This document shows positions 16,982 to 24,403 of a stretch of 64,000 nucleotides of DNA, piece by piece. Within the stretch, counting starts at the first letter, position 1. Each line of letters opens with the position of its first letter. The notes under the pieces are model-generated. The model was not told the DNA's origin. It saw nothing but the letters and a program-made list of their open reading frames with translations, and made no database searches. Origin of the DNA: Soonwooa sp. (GTDB taxonomy: Bacteria > Bacteroidota > Bacteroidia > Flavobacteriales > Weeksellaceae); NCBI RefSeq assembly GCF_030151385.1, contig NZ_JASLDS010000061.1, positions 1 through 64,000 of the forward strand, written 5' to 3'. The translations under genes were made by a program, and so were the position numbers.

Positions 16982-18231
16982 AGTGGGCACAAGGCATAGA
17001 CAAGTTAGGAATAGGGCTTTATTTGGTAATCTGTATTTTTGCAGTCCTAAACATCAGTAGTGTTAACGAAACTTTGGGAACAAAGCAATTGACATTCTTT
17101 TGTGTTTCGTTATTTATTGGTTTAATTATTTTCTTCACCAGAACCAAATTCTTCGAAAATATGTCTGGCATTATCTATGTCGGCGGTGTTTTGTTGTTGA
17201 TTGGTTTGTTTCCTTTCGGTACCGAAATTTTAGGACAAAGAAACTGGTATAAGTTCGGCGGTTTTACGATGCAGCCCGTAGAATTTGCAAAAATTGGAAC
17301 ATCGCTAATGGTTGCTAATTATGTTTCGAGTTCTGATTTTAATATAAAAAATACAAGATCATTATTAACTATTTTAGCCATTATCGGTGTGCCAGCAGTT
17401 GTTGTTTTGGCAATTCCCGATGTTGGCTCACTTTTGGTTTTTGGAGCATTTTTTATTGCCTTGTATCGAGAAGGTCTTAATGGTAAAGTCTTTGGCGTGG
17501 TATTTTTATTAGCTGCAATTTTCTTGATTGCCAATTACATCAATGATCCGATGGAAGAAAGTCCTTGGTATATGGTGGGAGCAATAGTCTTCGTTGGCGC
17601 TTTGTATATTTTATTTAGGTTTAATTATCTAGCGCGAGATGTTTATCGATTTATCTTTACAGGTGTTGCAATTATTGGACTTTCTGCTTTAGCTTATTTT
17701 TCTCCAAATGTTTTTGAAAAGCTGCCAACACACCAAAAGCAAAGAATTGAAGTTCTTTACAAAGGTGAATCTCGAAAAGAATTTAGAGATAATATTGGAT
17801 ATAATTTGCTGTATTCCAAAACTGCAATTGGCTCTGGTGGCGTCATGGGAAAAGGTTATAAGGAAGGTTCTGTAACGCAAGGGAAGTTCGTGCCAGAGCA
17901 AGAGACCGATTACATTTTCTGTACAGTTGGCGAAGAGTGGGGCTTTGTTGGAAGCGCAATTTTGATACTTTGTTACGCGCTTTATATTGGTAGAATATAC
18001 TACCTCGCCGAAAATCAGAAATCTACTTTCAACAGAGTGTTTGGGTATTGTTTCGCATCGATTCTTCTTATTCACTTCTGTATCAATATTGGGATGGTTA
18101 TGGGCTTGTTCCCGACTGTTGGTATTCCGTTGCCGTATTTTAGTTATGGTGGAAGTTCGTTGTTAGCGTTCTCGATTATGACGTTTATCTTTTTCAAACT
18201 TAATTACGCTGATAAGAATAGTTTAGTCTAA
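16978..18231 (+). CDS. rodA: Peptidoglycan glycosyltransferase RodA
   Basis: RodA is the SEDS glycosyltransferase that partners PBP2. The 417-residue membrane protein has about ten membrane segments and SEDS motifs such as WYKFGGFTMQPVEFAKIG, GSGGVMGKGYKEGSVTQGKFVPEQETDYIF (split across the periplasmic loop) and GIPLPYFSYGGSS. It overlaps the PBP2 stop as ATGA. The last gene of the elongasome block. Confidence 0.95.
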   Translation: MKWAQGIDKLGIGLYLVICIFAVLNISSVNETLGTKQLTFFCVSLFIGLIIFFTRTKFFENMSGIIYVGGVLLLIGLFPFGTEILGQRNWYKFGGFTMQPVEFAKIGTSLMVANYVSSSDFNIKNTRSLLTILAIIGVPAVVVLAIPDVGSLLVFGAFFIALYREGLNGKVFGVVFLLAAIFLIANYINDPMEESPWYMVGAIVFVGALYILFRFNYLARDVYRFIFTGVAIIGLSALAYFSPNVFEKLPTHQKQRIEVLYKGESRKEFRDNIGYNLLYSKTAIGSGGVMGKGYKEGSVTQGKFVPEQETDYIFCTVGEEWGFVGSAILILCYALYIGRIYYLAENQKSTFNRVFGYCFASILLIHFCINIGMVMGLFPTVGIPLPYFSYGGSSLLAFSIMTFIFFKLNYADKNSLV

Positions 18232-18261
18232 AATTTTGTAATTTGTGGTCAAACTTTTACC

Positions 18262-18945
18262 ATGAATCCAAAATCACTTTTTCTCATTGTTTTTAGCCTT
18301 TTCGGATTATTTTCTTGTGCGACGCGAGAAGAGCATCTGCAAGAAGGATTTGTCTATGTTCAAAAAGAAATCCCTGATATTATTGTCGATCTGCGTTACT
18401 ATGGAACACACAATTTCACAGGGCGACCAGTTGTTGGTTACGAGAAGCCTGTCCTTATCTTGTCGGCTGCTGCAACAAATTCGTTAAAGAAAGTTCAAAA
18501 AGAATTAAAAGCCAAAGGTTATGGTCTCAAAGTATTCGATGCTTATCGTCCGCAACGCGCCGTTACCAGCTTCGAAACTTGGGCTAGAAATATTAATGAC
18601 ACTATTGCCAAAGCCGAATTTTATCCAGATGTTGACAAGCGCGATTTGTTTACTTTGGGCTATATCGCCGCCAAATCTGGGCACACGCGTGGAAGCACGA
18701 TTGACTTAACTTTGGTCGATCTCAAAACTGGAAAGGAAATCGATATGGGAAGTGCTTTTGATTTTTTCGGAAGTATTTCGCATCAAGATGCAACACAGAT
18801 ATCGGCGGTACAACAAGCCAATCGAATGATCCTAAAACAAGCGATGTTGCACAACAACTTCAAAGAGTACCACGAAGAGTGGTGGCATTTCACTTTGGTC
18901 AACGAACCTTTTCCAAAAACCTATTTTGACTTTCCAATAAGGTAA
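18262..18945 (+). CDS. D-Ala-D-Ala dipeptidase, VanX/DdpX family lipoprotein
   Basis: The 227-residue product has a lipoprotein signal ending LFSC (Cys19). The zinc and catalytic residues of VanX-type M15 peptidases are present: His141 in SGHTRGSTIDLTL, Asp148, Glu206 and His209 in EEWWHF, with Arg96 in YRPQRA. VanX/DdpX enzymes hydrolyse D-Ala-D-Ala; in bacteria without Van clusters they are linked to recycling of cell-wall dipeptide. Its place 30 bases after rodA fits a wall role. No resistance ligase or vanHA is nearby. Confidence 0.87.
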   Translation: MNPKSLFLIVFSLFGLFSCATREEHLQEGFVYVQKEIPDIIVDLRYYGTHNFTGRPVVGYEKPVLILSAAATNSLKKVQKELKAKGYGLKVFDAYRPQRAVTSFETWARNINDTIAKAEFYPDVDKRDLFTLGYIAAKSGHTRGSTIDLTLVDLKTGKEIDMGSAFDFFGSISHQDATQISAVQQANRMILKQAMLHNNFKEYHEEWWHFTLVNEPFPKTYFDFPIR

Positions 18946-18978
18946 TTTTTTTAGGAGCCGAGAACCTGCTTTCCGCTG

Positions 18979-19059
18979 CAATCTTTTTGGTTCGGCATAG
19001 CCTCTCACCAAAAAGGATTTCCACTACAATCAGGGCTAGGGATTTCGGATAATAATTTA
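18979..19059 (+). repeat. Intergenic repeat family B, copy 1
   Basis: This stretch can be aligned by eye over its full length with 19633-19714, with one or two short gaps; shared words include GGTT, GCATA, CTCTC, CCAA, GGATTT, TACAATC and AATTTA or GATTTA. A pattern of CTTTCCGCTGCAATCTTT ahead of AAGGATTTCC is known to me as a dispersed element between genes of Chryseobacterium relatives. It lies between the dipeptidase gene and the disrupted secreted gene. Confidence 0.6.
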
Positions 19060-19202
19060 TAAGAGCTTTTTTAAATTTAGCAAAGAAGGTCTGAGTACTT
19101 TAAGAAAGAATACTTCGGTGTAATTTTAAACAAGTTCTTACATTTTCATTAATTTCTCTGTGATTTTATTTAAAATTTCGCATATTCGCACAAATAACAT
19201 TT

Positions 19203-19610
19203 ATGAAATCAATTATCCTTTTTGTGGCACTATGTTTTAGCGCTTTTGCTTTTTCTCAAAATACGCAACAAGATGCGGGTAATGTTTACGATACCAAAGC
19301 AGTATATCCAGGTGGTGACAATGCATTCAGAAAAGACTTTATGAACATGGTGCATGCCTATATAGATTTGGCAGCTTACAAAGTGGAAGGTCCTTTTGTT
19401 TTTGCTTTTGACATTGACGAAAAAGGAAAAATAAGTCAGCTAAGTATTTCTCCGAAAGTTAAAAATTACGAAGTTTTCAATGATGATATGCAATTCGCAA
19501 TGCGAAAGGTAAAATCAAAATGAAAACCCGCCACAAAAGATGGAAAACCAGTACGTTCCAAATATTTTCTAAATATTAACTTTAACAGAATGGATTATGA
19601 TGAAGAGTAA
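19203..19610 (+). pseudogene. Secreted TonB-C-like protein, interrupted by an in-frame TGA
   Basis: An open frame from ATG 19203 encodes a signal peptide (ending AFSQ) and most of a single TonB C-terminal-like domain (VYPGGDNAFRKDFM, GPFVFAFDIDEKGKI) and stops at TGA 19521-19523. In the same frame 28 more codons follow to TAA 19608-19610, reading KPATKDGKPVRSKYFLNI and ending RMDYDEE. The paralogue at 19760 has KLKWKPATFNGVP and that at 20484 has TKWSPATINSVP at this point, so the TGA stands exactly where Trp (TGG) is expected. One G-to-A change explains it. Without it the protein would be 135 residues. Confidence 0.85.
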
Positions 19611-19632
19611 ATTAATTAACATAGTTTTCCAT

Positions 19633-19714
19633 CAATCGTTTCTGGTTCCGCATAATCTCTCGCCAAGGAGGATTTCGGTTACAATCAAATCGAGAGGTTT
19701 TGGACAATGATTTA
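19633..19714 (+). repeat. Intergenic repeat family B, copy 2
   Basis: It aligns with 18979-19059. Both copies sit ahead of a paralogous secreted gene, so this copy may have been carried in a tandem duplication of repeat plus gene. Confidence 0.6.
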
Positions 19715-19759
19715 TTTCCATTTTCAACGAAAGTATACATATTCACACAAATAACATTA

Positions 19760-20491
19760 ATGAAATTAGTTATCCTTTTTATGTTGCTATGTTTTAGCAA
19801 CTTTACTTTTTCCCAAGTTATTCTTAGCGATTATCCTGTTGACCAATTTTATTATAAAGGAGGCAATATTGCATTGCAAAAAGACCTAAGTAAAGCCTTC
19901 AAAGACTTAGAACTAAAACCATGCGACAACACTATGGAAGCTTATAATATTAGCGTTTTAATAGAAAAAGATTCTTCCATTAAGTTCATAAAAGATATGG
20001 ATAGTGTAAATGTCGAGAAAAATAAATGCGCTTTTACTGTTGCTCGCGAGATTATCCCGGAGCTTAAATTTTGGCAGCCAGCAGAAATTCAAGGACAGAA
20101 ATTTCAGTCAATTGCTAAAATTTTAATTAATCCTTTCCAAATTGCATATTCAACAGGGGAAGGTTATGGTGATAATGTAGTACATGCTCAAATGCTTAGT
20201 GACGCCGACTATTTGCATGTTCAGCTAAAGAAAATTTTTCAAAAAACTTTTAGATTGAATATGGAACAAACTATTTATTTGAGTTTTACTGTTACCAAAG
20301 AAGGGTTAATGAAAGATTTTGTTCTTGATGGCAATTATGATAAAATTGAAGTTTCGAGAATAATAACAGATCTAAAGCACCTAAAATTGAAGTGGAAACC
20401 TGCGACATTTAATGGTGTGCCAATGGATAGTAAACAAAGAATAAATGTTAATCAACTATACAACTATGGCGAGTTATATAATAATGACTAA
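19760..20491 (+). CDS. Secreted protein with two TonB-C-like domains, paralogue 2
   Basis: The 243-residue product starts at ATG 19760. The DNA from about 20 bases before the start to codon 15 is nearly identical with the same part of the gene at 19203 (CACAAATAACATT then ATGAAAT), which marks a duplication. After a signal peptide ending TFSQ there are two repeats of the same fold: residues about 25-125 (YKGGNIALQKDL, FWQPAEIQGQKF) and 150-235 (YLHVQLKKIFQKTF, KLKWKPATFNGVP). TonB-C folds of this kind without a membrane anchor are common in Bacteroidota; the function is unknown. Confidence 0.65.
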   Translation: MKLVILFMLLCFSNFTFSQVILSDYPVDQFYYKGGNIALQKDLSKAFKDLELKPCDNTMEAYNISVLIEKDSSIKFIKDMDSVNVEKNKCAFTVAREIIPELKFWQPAEIQGQKFQSIAKILINPFQIAYSTGEGYGDNVVHAQMLSDADYLHVQLKKIFQKTFRLNMEQTIYLSFTVTKEGLMKDFVLDGNYDKIEVSRIITDLKHLKLKWKPATFNGVPMDSKQRINVNQLYNYGELYNND

Positions 20492-21233
20492 GAGATTAAA
20501 GCATATTTTTTTATTTTTATTGTTTTCGATGTGTCAGCTTTATATGTCGCAAACTAAATTCTTAAGTAGTTATCCTAAATTTCAAGAACCTTATGTTGGA
20601 GGAGATAAAGGATATTATAAAGATTTTCACGATATCGTATTTTCAAAGAATTTGAAGACTTGCAATGATCAAAATGAGATTTATCAATTTCGCGTATTGG
20701 TAATGCCAGATTCCACAATTTCTTTTGTCCAAGAGCTAAATGCGAATTATTTAGAAAGAAATAAATGTGCCTACGATATGGCTCGAACAGTAGCGAAGTA
20801 CCAGAAAAAATGGTTGCCAGCAAATGAAGACGGGAAGGCGACACCAGCACTCGCAAGTTTTATCATTTATCCCCAAGATATTTTTAATAATTATTATGAA
20901 GGTTATTTGCCTAAAGTAACATATCCTTTCTATGGGAAGAATCCAAAAGAATCTTCAGAGAATTTTAAGAAAGATTTATTGAATAAAATTGATCTATCTC
21001 GTTTTATTTGGAACGATATTTTTTTCATGGAGATAGAGTTTATCATAAATAAAGAAGGAAAAATGGAAGATGTTGTATTGCTTAATACTTCTGGTTTAGA
21101 ATCTTTCGACAAAAGAATTTTATGGGCTTTTAAAGATCTTAAAACAAAATGGAGTCCAGCCACAATTAATAGTGTTCCGTTTAATTATAGATACAGATTT
21201 AGCCTGAGAATTATTACAGATATCAAAAAATAA
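20484..21233 (+). CDS. Secreted protein with two TonB-C-like domains, paralogue 3
   Basis: The chosen ATG at 20484 overlaps the stop of the previous gene by eight bases and gives 249 residues with a signal peptide ending YMSQ. As in paralogue 2 there are two domains, with YVGGDKGYYKDFHD and KKWLPANEDGKATP in the first and KTKWSPATINSVPF in the second. Cys in KTCNDQ and NKCAYDMAR match Cys in paralogue 2, so a disulfide per first domain is possible. No known function. Confidence 0.65.
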   Translation: MTKRLKHIFLFLLFSMCQLYMSQTKFLSSYPKFQEPYVGGDKGYYKDFHDIVFSKNLKTCNDQNEIYQFRVLVMPDSTISFVQELNANYLERNKCAYDMARTVAKYQKKWLPANEDGKATPALASFIIYPQDIFNNYYEGYLPKVTYPFYGKNPKESSENFKKDLLNKIDLSRFIWNDIFFMEIEFIINKEGKMEDVVLLNTSGLESFDKRILWAFKDLKTKWSPATINSVPFNYRYRFSLRIITDIKK

Positions 21234-21258
21234 GACTAAATTTTCAGAAATTTTCTCC

Positions 21259-21289
21259 TGCCATTCTGTCAGCGAAATTTGTATCTTTG
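21259..21289 (+). promoter_or_regulatory. Probable miaB promoter with overlapping dyad
   Basis: TATCTTTG at 21282-21289 fits TAnnTTTG. Just upstream the imperfect dyad CTGCCA-TTC-TGTCAG (21258-21272) covers the -33 area and could be an operator. Confidence 0.45.
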
Positions 21290-21300
21290 CAAACTGAACC

Positions 21301-21380
21301 GATTTGAAATTTGAAATTTGAAATCCAAAATTGCTTTTACACAGTTTTATTCTCAAATCTCAAATCTCAAATCTCAAATA
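21301..21380 (+). repeat. Heptamer repeats forming an imperfect inverted repeat
   Basis: Three copies of TTTGAAA (from about 21304) face four copies of CAAATCT/CTCAAAT (about 21352-21380), about 25 bases apart. The two arms are near complements with about one mismatch per seven bases, so the leader RNA of miaB could form a long, weak stem ending just before the start codon. Confidence 0.5.
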
Positions 21381-21387
21381 TGAGATT

Positions 21388-22824
21388 GTGCAAGAAAAAT
21401 ATATAGACGAAACCAAGCAAGGAGAAGCATTTGCAATTGCTGAAAAACCAGAAAATTCTAAGAAATTATTCTTGGAAAGTTACGGTTGCCAAATGAACTT
21501 TTCAGATTCCGAAATCGTTGCATCCATCCTTAACGAGCAAGGTTACAACACTACAACTAAAGTTGAAGAAGCAGATTTAATTCTGTTGAATACCTGCTCT
21601 ATTCGTGAAAAAGCCGAGCAAACCGTGAGAATGCGTTTGTCGCAATTCAAGAATCAAAAGAAGGAAAACCCAAGTCTTACTGTTGGCGTTTTGGGCTGTA
21701 TGGCAGAGCGTCTTAAAACCAAATTTTTAGAAGAAGAACATTTGGTGGATTTGGTTGTTGGCCCCGATGCTTACAGAGATTTACCCAATCTTTTAAAAGA
21801 AACCGAAGACGGTAGAGATGCCATCAACGTAATTTTATCAAAGGAGGAAACTTACGCCGACATCAATCCTGTTCGTTTGGGCGGAAATGGCGTAACGGCT
21901 TATGTGACGATTACCAGAGGTTGCGATAATATGTGTACGTTCTGCGTAGTGCCTTTCACGAGAGGGCGTGAGCGTAGTCGCGACCCGCATTCAATCCTTG
22001 AAGAATGTAAAGAATTAGCATCAAATGGCTACAAAGAAATTACACTTCTTGGTCAAAATGTTGACTCTTATTTGTGGTACGGCGGCGGTCCCAAAAAGGA
22101 TTTTGCCAAAGCATCAGAAATGCAAAAAGCAACGGCTGTTGATTTTGCTCAATTGTTAGATTTGGTGGCGAAAGCAGTTCCTGAAATGAGAATTCGTTTT
22201 TCGACTTCCAATCCTCACGACATGACGACTTCGGTGTTCGAAATGATGGTAAAACACAATAACATCTGTAAATATGTTCATTTGCCAGTTCAAAGCGGTA
22301 GCGACAGAATTTTGGAGTTGATGAACCGTCAACACACACGTCAAGAATATTTAGATTTAATTAAAAAAGCGAAAGAAATCGTTCCCGATATTTCGTTTTC
22401 ACAAGATATGATTGTTGGTTTCTGCACCGAAACGGAGGAAGATCACCAAGATACATTGAGCTTAATGCGCGAAGTTGAGTACGACTACGGTTATATGTTT
22501 GCCTACTCCGAAAGACCTGGAACTCCGGCTCATAAAAAAATGGAAGACGACATTCCTGCCGATGTTAAGCAAAGACGTTTGGCGGAAATTATCGCTTTGC
22601 AAGGCGAGTTGTCAAGAAAAAGAATGGCAGGTTACGTTGGAAGAAACCATGAAATTTTAATTGAAGGAACTTCCAAAAAGAACGAAAACCAATGGAAAGG
22701 TCGTAATTCTCAGAATGCCGTTTGCGTTTTTGACAAGTTAGAAGGTCAAAAAGTGGGCGACATTGTGTCTGTTTTTGTGTACGACAACACGCAAGGAACA
22801 CTTTTGGGGAGAACTGCGGAATAG
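21388..22824 (+). CDS. miaB: tRNA-2-methylthio-N6-dimethylallyladenosine synthase MiaB
   Basis: MiaB is a radical SAM enzyme that adds a methylthio group to i6A37 of tRNAs. The GTG at 21388 gives the normal N-terminus MQEKYIDETK and 478 residues; the frame continues upstream through simple repeats and is not coding there. The auxiliary cluster cysteines are Cys34, Cys70 and Cys104, the radical SAM cluster is Cys179, Cys183 and Cys186 (CDNMCTFC), and a C-terminal TRAM domain is present. Confidence 0.95.
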   Translation: MQEKYIDETKQGEAFAIAEKPENSKKLFLESYGCQMNFSDSEIVASILNEQGYNTTTKVEEADLILLNTCSIREKAEQTVRMRLSQFKNQKKENPSLTVGVLGCMAERLKTKFLEEEHLVDLVVGPDAYRDLPNLLKETEDGRDAINVILSKEETYADINPVRLGGNGVTAYVTITRGCDNMCTFCVVPFTRGRERSRDPHSILEECKELASNGYKEITLLGQNVDSYLWYGGGPKKDFAKASEMQKATAVDFAQLLDLVAKAVPEMRIRFSTSNPHDMTTSVFEMMVKHNNICKYVHLPVQSGSDRILELMNRQHTRQEYLDLIKKAKEIVPDISFSQDMIVGFCTETEEDHQDTLSLMREVEYDYGYMFAYSERPGTPAHKKMEDDIPADVKQRRLAEIIALQGELSRKRMAGYVGRNHEILIEGTSKKNENQWKGRNSQNAVCVFDKLEGQKVGDIVSVFVYDNTQGTLLGRTAE

Positions 22825-22846
22825 TTTTTAAAAATTTGGACATAAA

Positions 22847-23989
22847 GTGAATCTTCAAAATCAATTAATCGACAAAGTTTCGGCACTTTTAGAAATTGCC
22901 CGAAAACGTGTTGCATCTACCGTAAATCAAACTATGGTTTATACCTATTTTGAAATTGGTAGAATGATTGTGGAAGAGGAACAGAATGGAGAAGCGAGAG
23001 CTGAATATGGTAAAGGATTGTTGAAAGAACTGTCTACTCATTTAACAGAGAGGTTTGGTAGGGGATTTTCGGAAGATAATCTTTCAAATATGAGAAAATT
23101 TTATCATACGTATTCTAATAATTCAATTTCCGAAACACTGTCTCGGAAATCTGAAAACCCAATTTCGTCAACTTTGTTGACGAATTCCGAAAACCCAATT
23201 CCGCAAACACTGTCTGCGCAATCTGAAAACCAAATAGGTCAGACAGTGTCTGTCGATTTTGAAGTGGTTGAAAATAAGCCTTTTGCAAACGAACTAAACT
23301 TTAATCTTTCATGGTCGCATTATCTCAAATTAATGAGAATTGATGATAGAAATGAGAGAAGTTTTTACGAAATTGAAGCTTTCAAAAACAATTGGAGTCT
23401 GCGAGAATTGCAAAGGCAATATGATTCTGGATTGTTTGCCAGACTTTCTTTAAGTAAAAATAAAGATGAAGTTTTGGCGCTTTCAGAGAAAGGTCAAATT
23501 ATAGAAAAACCTTTAGATTTAATAAAAGACCCTTATGTTTTAGAGTTTTTGGGTTTAAATGATAAAAGTTTTTATTCCGAAAATGATTTGGAGCAGAAAC
23601 TGATTGATAAATTGGAGCAGTTTCTGTTAGAATTGGGGAAAGGTTTCACTTTTGTGGCGCGTCAGGAAAGGATTTCTTTTGATGAAAAGCATTTCCGAAT
23701 AGATTTAGTATTTTATAATCGTATTTTGAAATGTTTTGTTTTAATTGATTTAAAAATCGGCGAATTGAAGCACCAAGATATCGGACAAATGCAAATGTAT
23801 GTTAACTATTTCGACCGAGAAAAACGCATAGAAGGGGAGAATAAAACCATCGGAATTATTCTTTGTCAAGATAAAAGCAATGCTTTGGTAGAGTATACTT
23901 TGCCCGAGAATAACGATCAGATTTTTGCAAGCAAATACATGACGGTTCTTCCGTCAAAAGACGAATTGAAAAATTTATTAACGGAATAA
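22847..23989 (+). CDS. YhcG/DUF1016 PD-(D/E)XK nuclease, with internal 12-residue repeats
   Basis: This 380-residue protein, starting at GTG, has the N-terminal DUF1016 helical domain (VNQTMVYTYFEIGRMI, SEDNLSNMRKFY) and the C-terminal nuclease domain, where RIDLVFYNRILKCFVLIDLKIGE carries the Asp and the D-x-K catalytic signature. YhcG proteins are predicted nucleases of unclear role, often found near mobile or defence genes. Between the domains, residues 94-141 form four 12-residue repeats (ISETLSRKSENP and variants) that the second copy in this window, at 48838, lacks. Those repeats are palindromic at DNA level. It lies 22 bases after miaB. Confidence 0.85.
   Translation: MNLQNQLIDKVSALLEIARKRVASTVNQTMVYTYFEIGRMIVEEEQNGEARAEYGKGLLKELSTHLTERFGRGFSEDNLSNMRKFYHTYSNNSISETLSRKSENPISSTLLTNSENPIPQTLSAQSENQIGQTVSVDFEVVENKPFANELNFNLSWSHYLKLMRIDDRNERSFYEIEAFKNNWSLRELQRQYDSGLFARLSLSKNKDEVLALSEKGQIIEKPLDLIKDPYVLEFLGLNDKSFYSENDLEQKLIDKLEQFLLELGKGFTFVARQERISFDEKHFRIDLVFYNRILKCFVLIDLKIGELKHQDIGQMQMYVNYFDREKRIEGENKTIGIILCQDKSNALVEYTLPENNDQIFASKYMTVLPSKDELKNLLTE
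23125..23268 (+). repeat. Four 36-nt palindromic units inside yhcG
   Basis: Units are 23125-23160, 23161-23196, 23197-23232 and 23233-23268. Each contains a palindrome: TTTCCGA/TCGGAAA arms (23127-23149, one inner mismatch); TTCGTCAAC/GTTGACGAA (23164-23184, perfect 9 bp); CGCA/TGCG arms (23202-23218); CAGACA/TGTCTG (23240-23252). Three have ACACTGT or ACAGTGT at the centre. Arm sequences differ between units while remaining complementary. The units stay in frame and encode ISETLSRK-like peptides. Confidence 0.85.
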
Positions 23990-23994
23990 ATTAA

Positions 23995-24342
23995 ATGAGA
24001 AGTTTATCCTACATCATAATTTTAATGAGTTTGATTGGTACTTGCCAATCGGGGAAGGCTTCTTGTGTTCAAAATAAGACGAAATGTTGCTCTTCAAATA
24101 TTGCTAAAAATGTTTCTCAAGAAGAAGCGAAGCAACTTTTGAAAGAGTTCAATCATTTAATTTCAAAATACAATCAAAAGTTTTCGAAAGCAGTTTGTTC
24201 TGTTGATGAAAGTACAGGTTTCAAATTTGGATTTATTTTTAATTTTAAAGAATCCAAAAGCTTAGAATCACATTTTGATTTAATCAAAAAAATATCAAAA
24301 ATTCGTAACAAAGATGATTTAGGAGAAAGGGTTGAGGCTTAA
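23995..24342 (+). CDS. Small exported Cys-containing hypothetical protein
   Basis: I do not recognise the 115-residue product. It begins with a hydrophobic signal-like segment (LSYIIILMSLIGTC) and a Cys-rich stretch with KASCVQNKTKCCSS, followed by a helical Lys/Ser-rich region with one more Cys. The lipobox is atypical (Thr before Cys), so lipidation is uncertain. It starts five bases after yhcG. It may be part of that transcript. Confidence 0.5.
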   Translation: MRSLSYIIILMSLIGTCQSGKASCVQNKTKCCSSNIAKNVSQEEAKQLLKEFNHLISKYNQKFSKAVCSVDESTGFKFGFIFNFKESKSLESHFDLIKKISKIRNKDDLGERVEA

Positions 24343-24403
24343 AATTAATTTTTTAAACATTAAATTTTTCAATTCTTTAGTAAAGAACTTTTAAATCAAC
24401 AAA

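Noticed and set aside
18262..18945. Part of a vancomycin resistance (van) cluster
   Set aside because: No vanH, vanA-type ligase or VanRS regulators are near; the gene follows the elongasome operon.
23125..23268. CRISPR-like array
   Set aside because: The 36-nt units are directly adjacent with no spacers and are translated in frame within yhcG.
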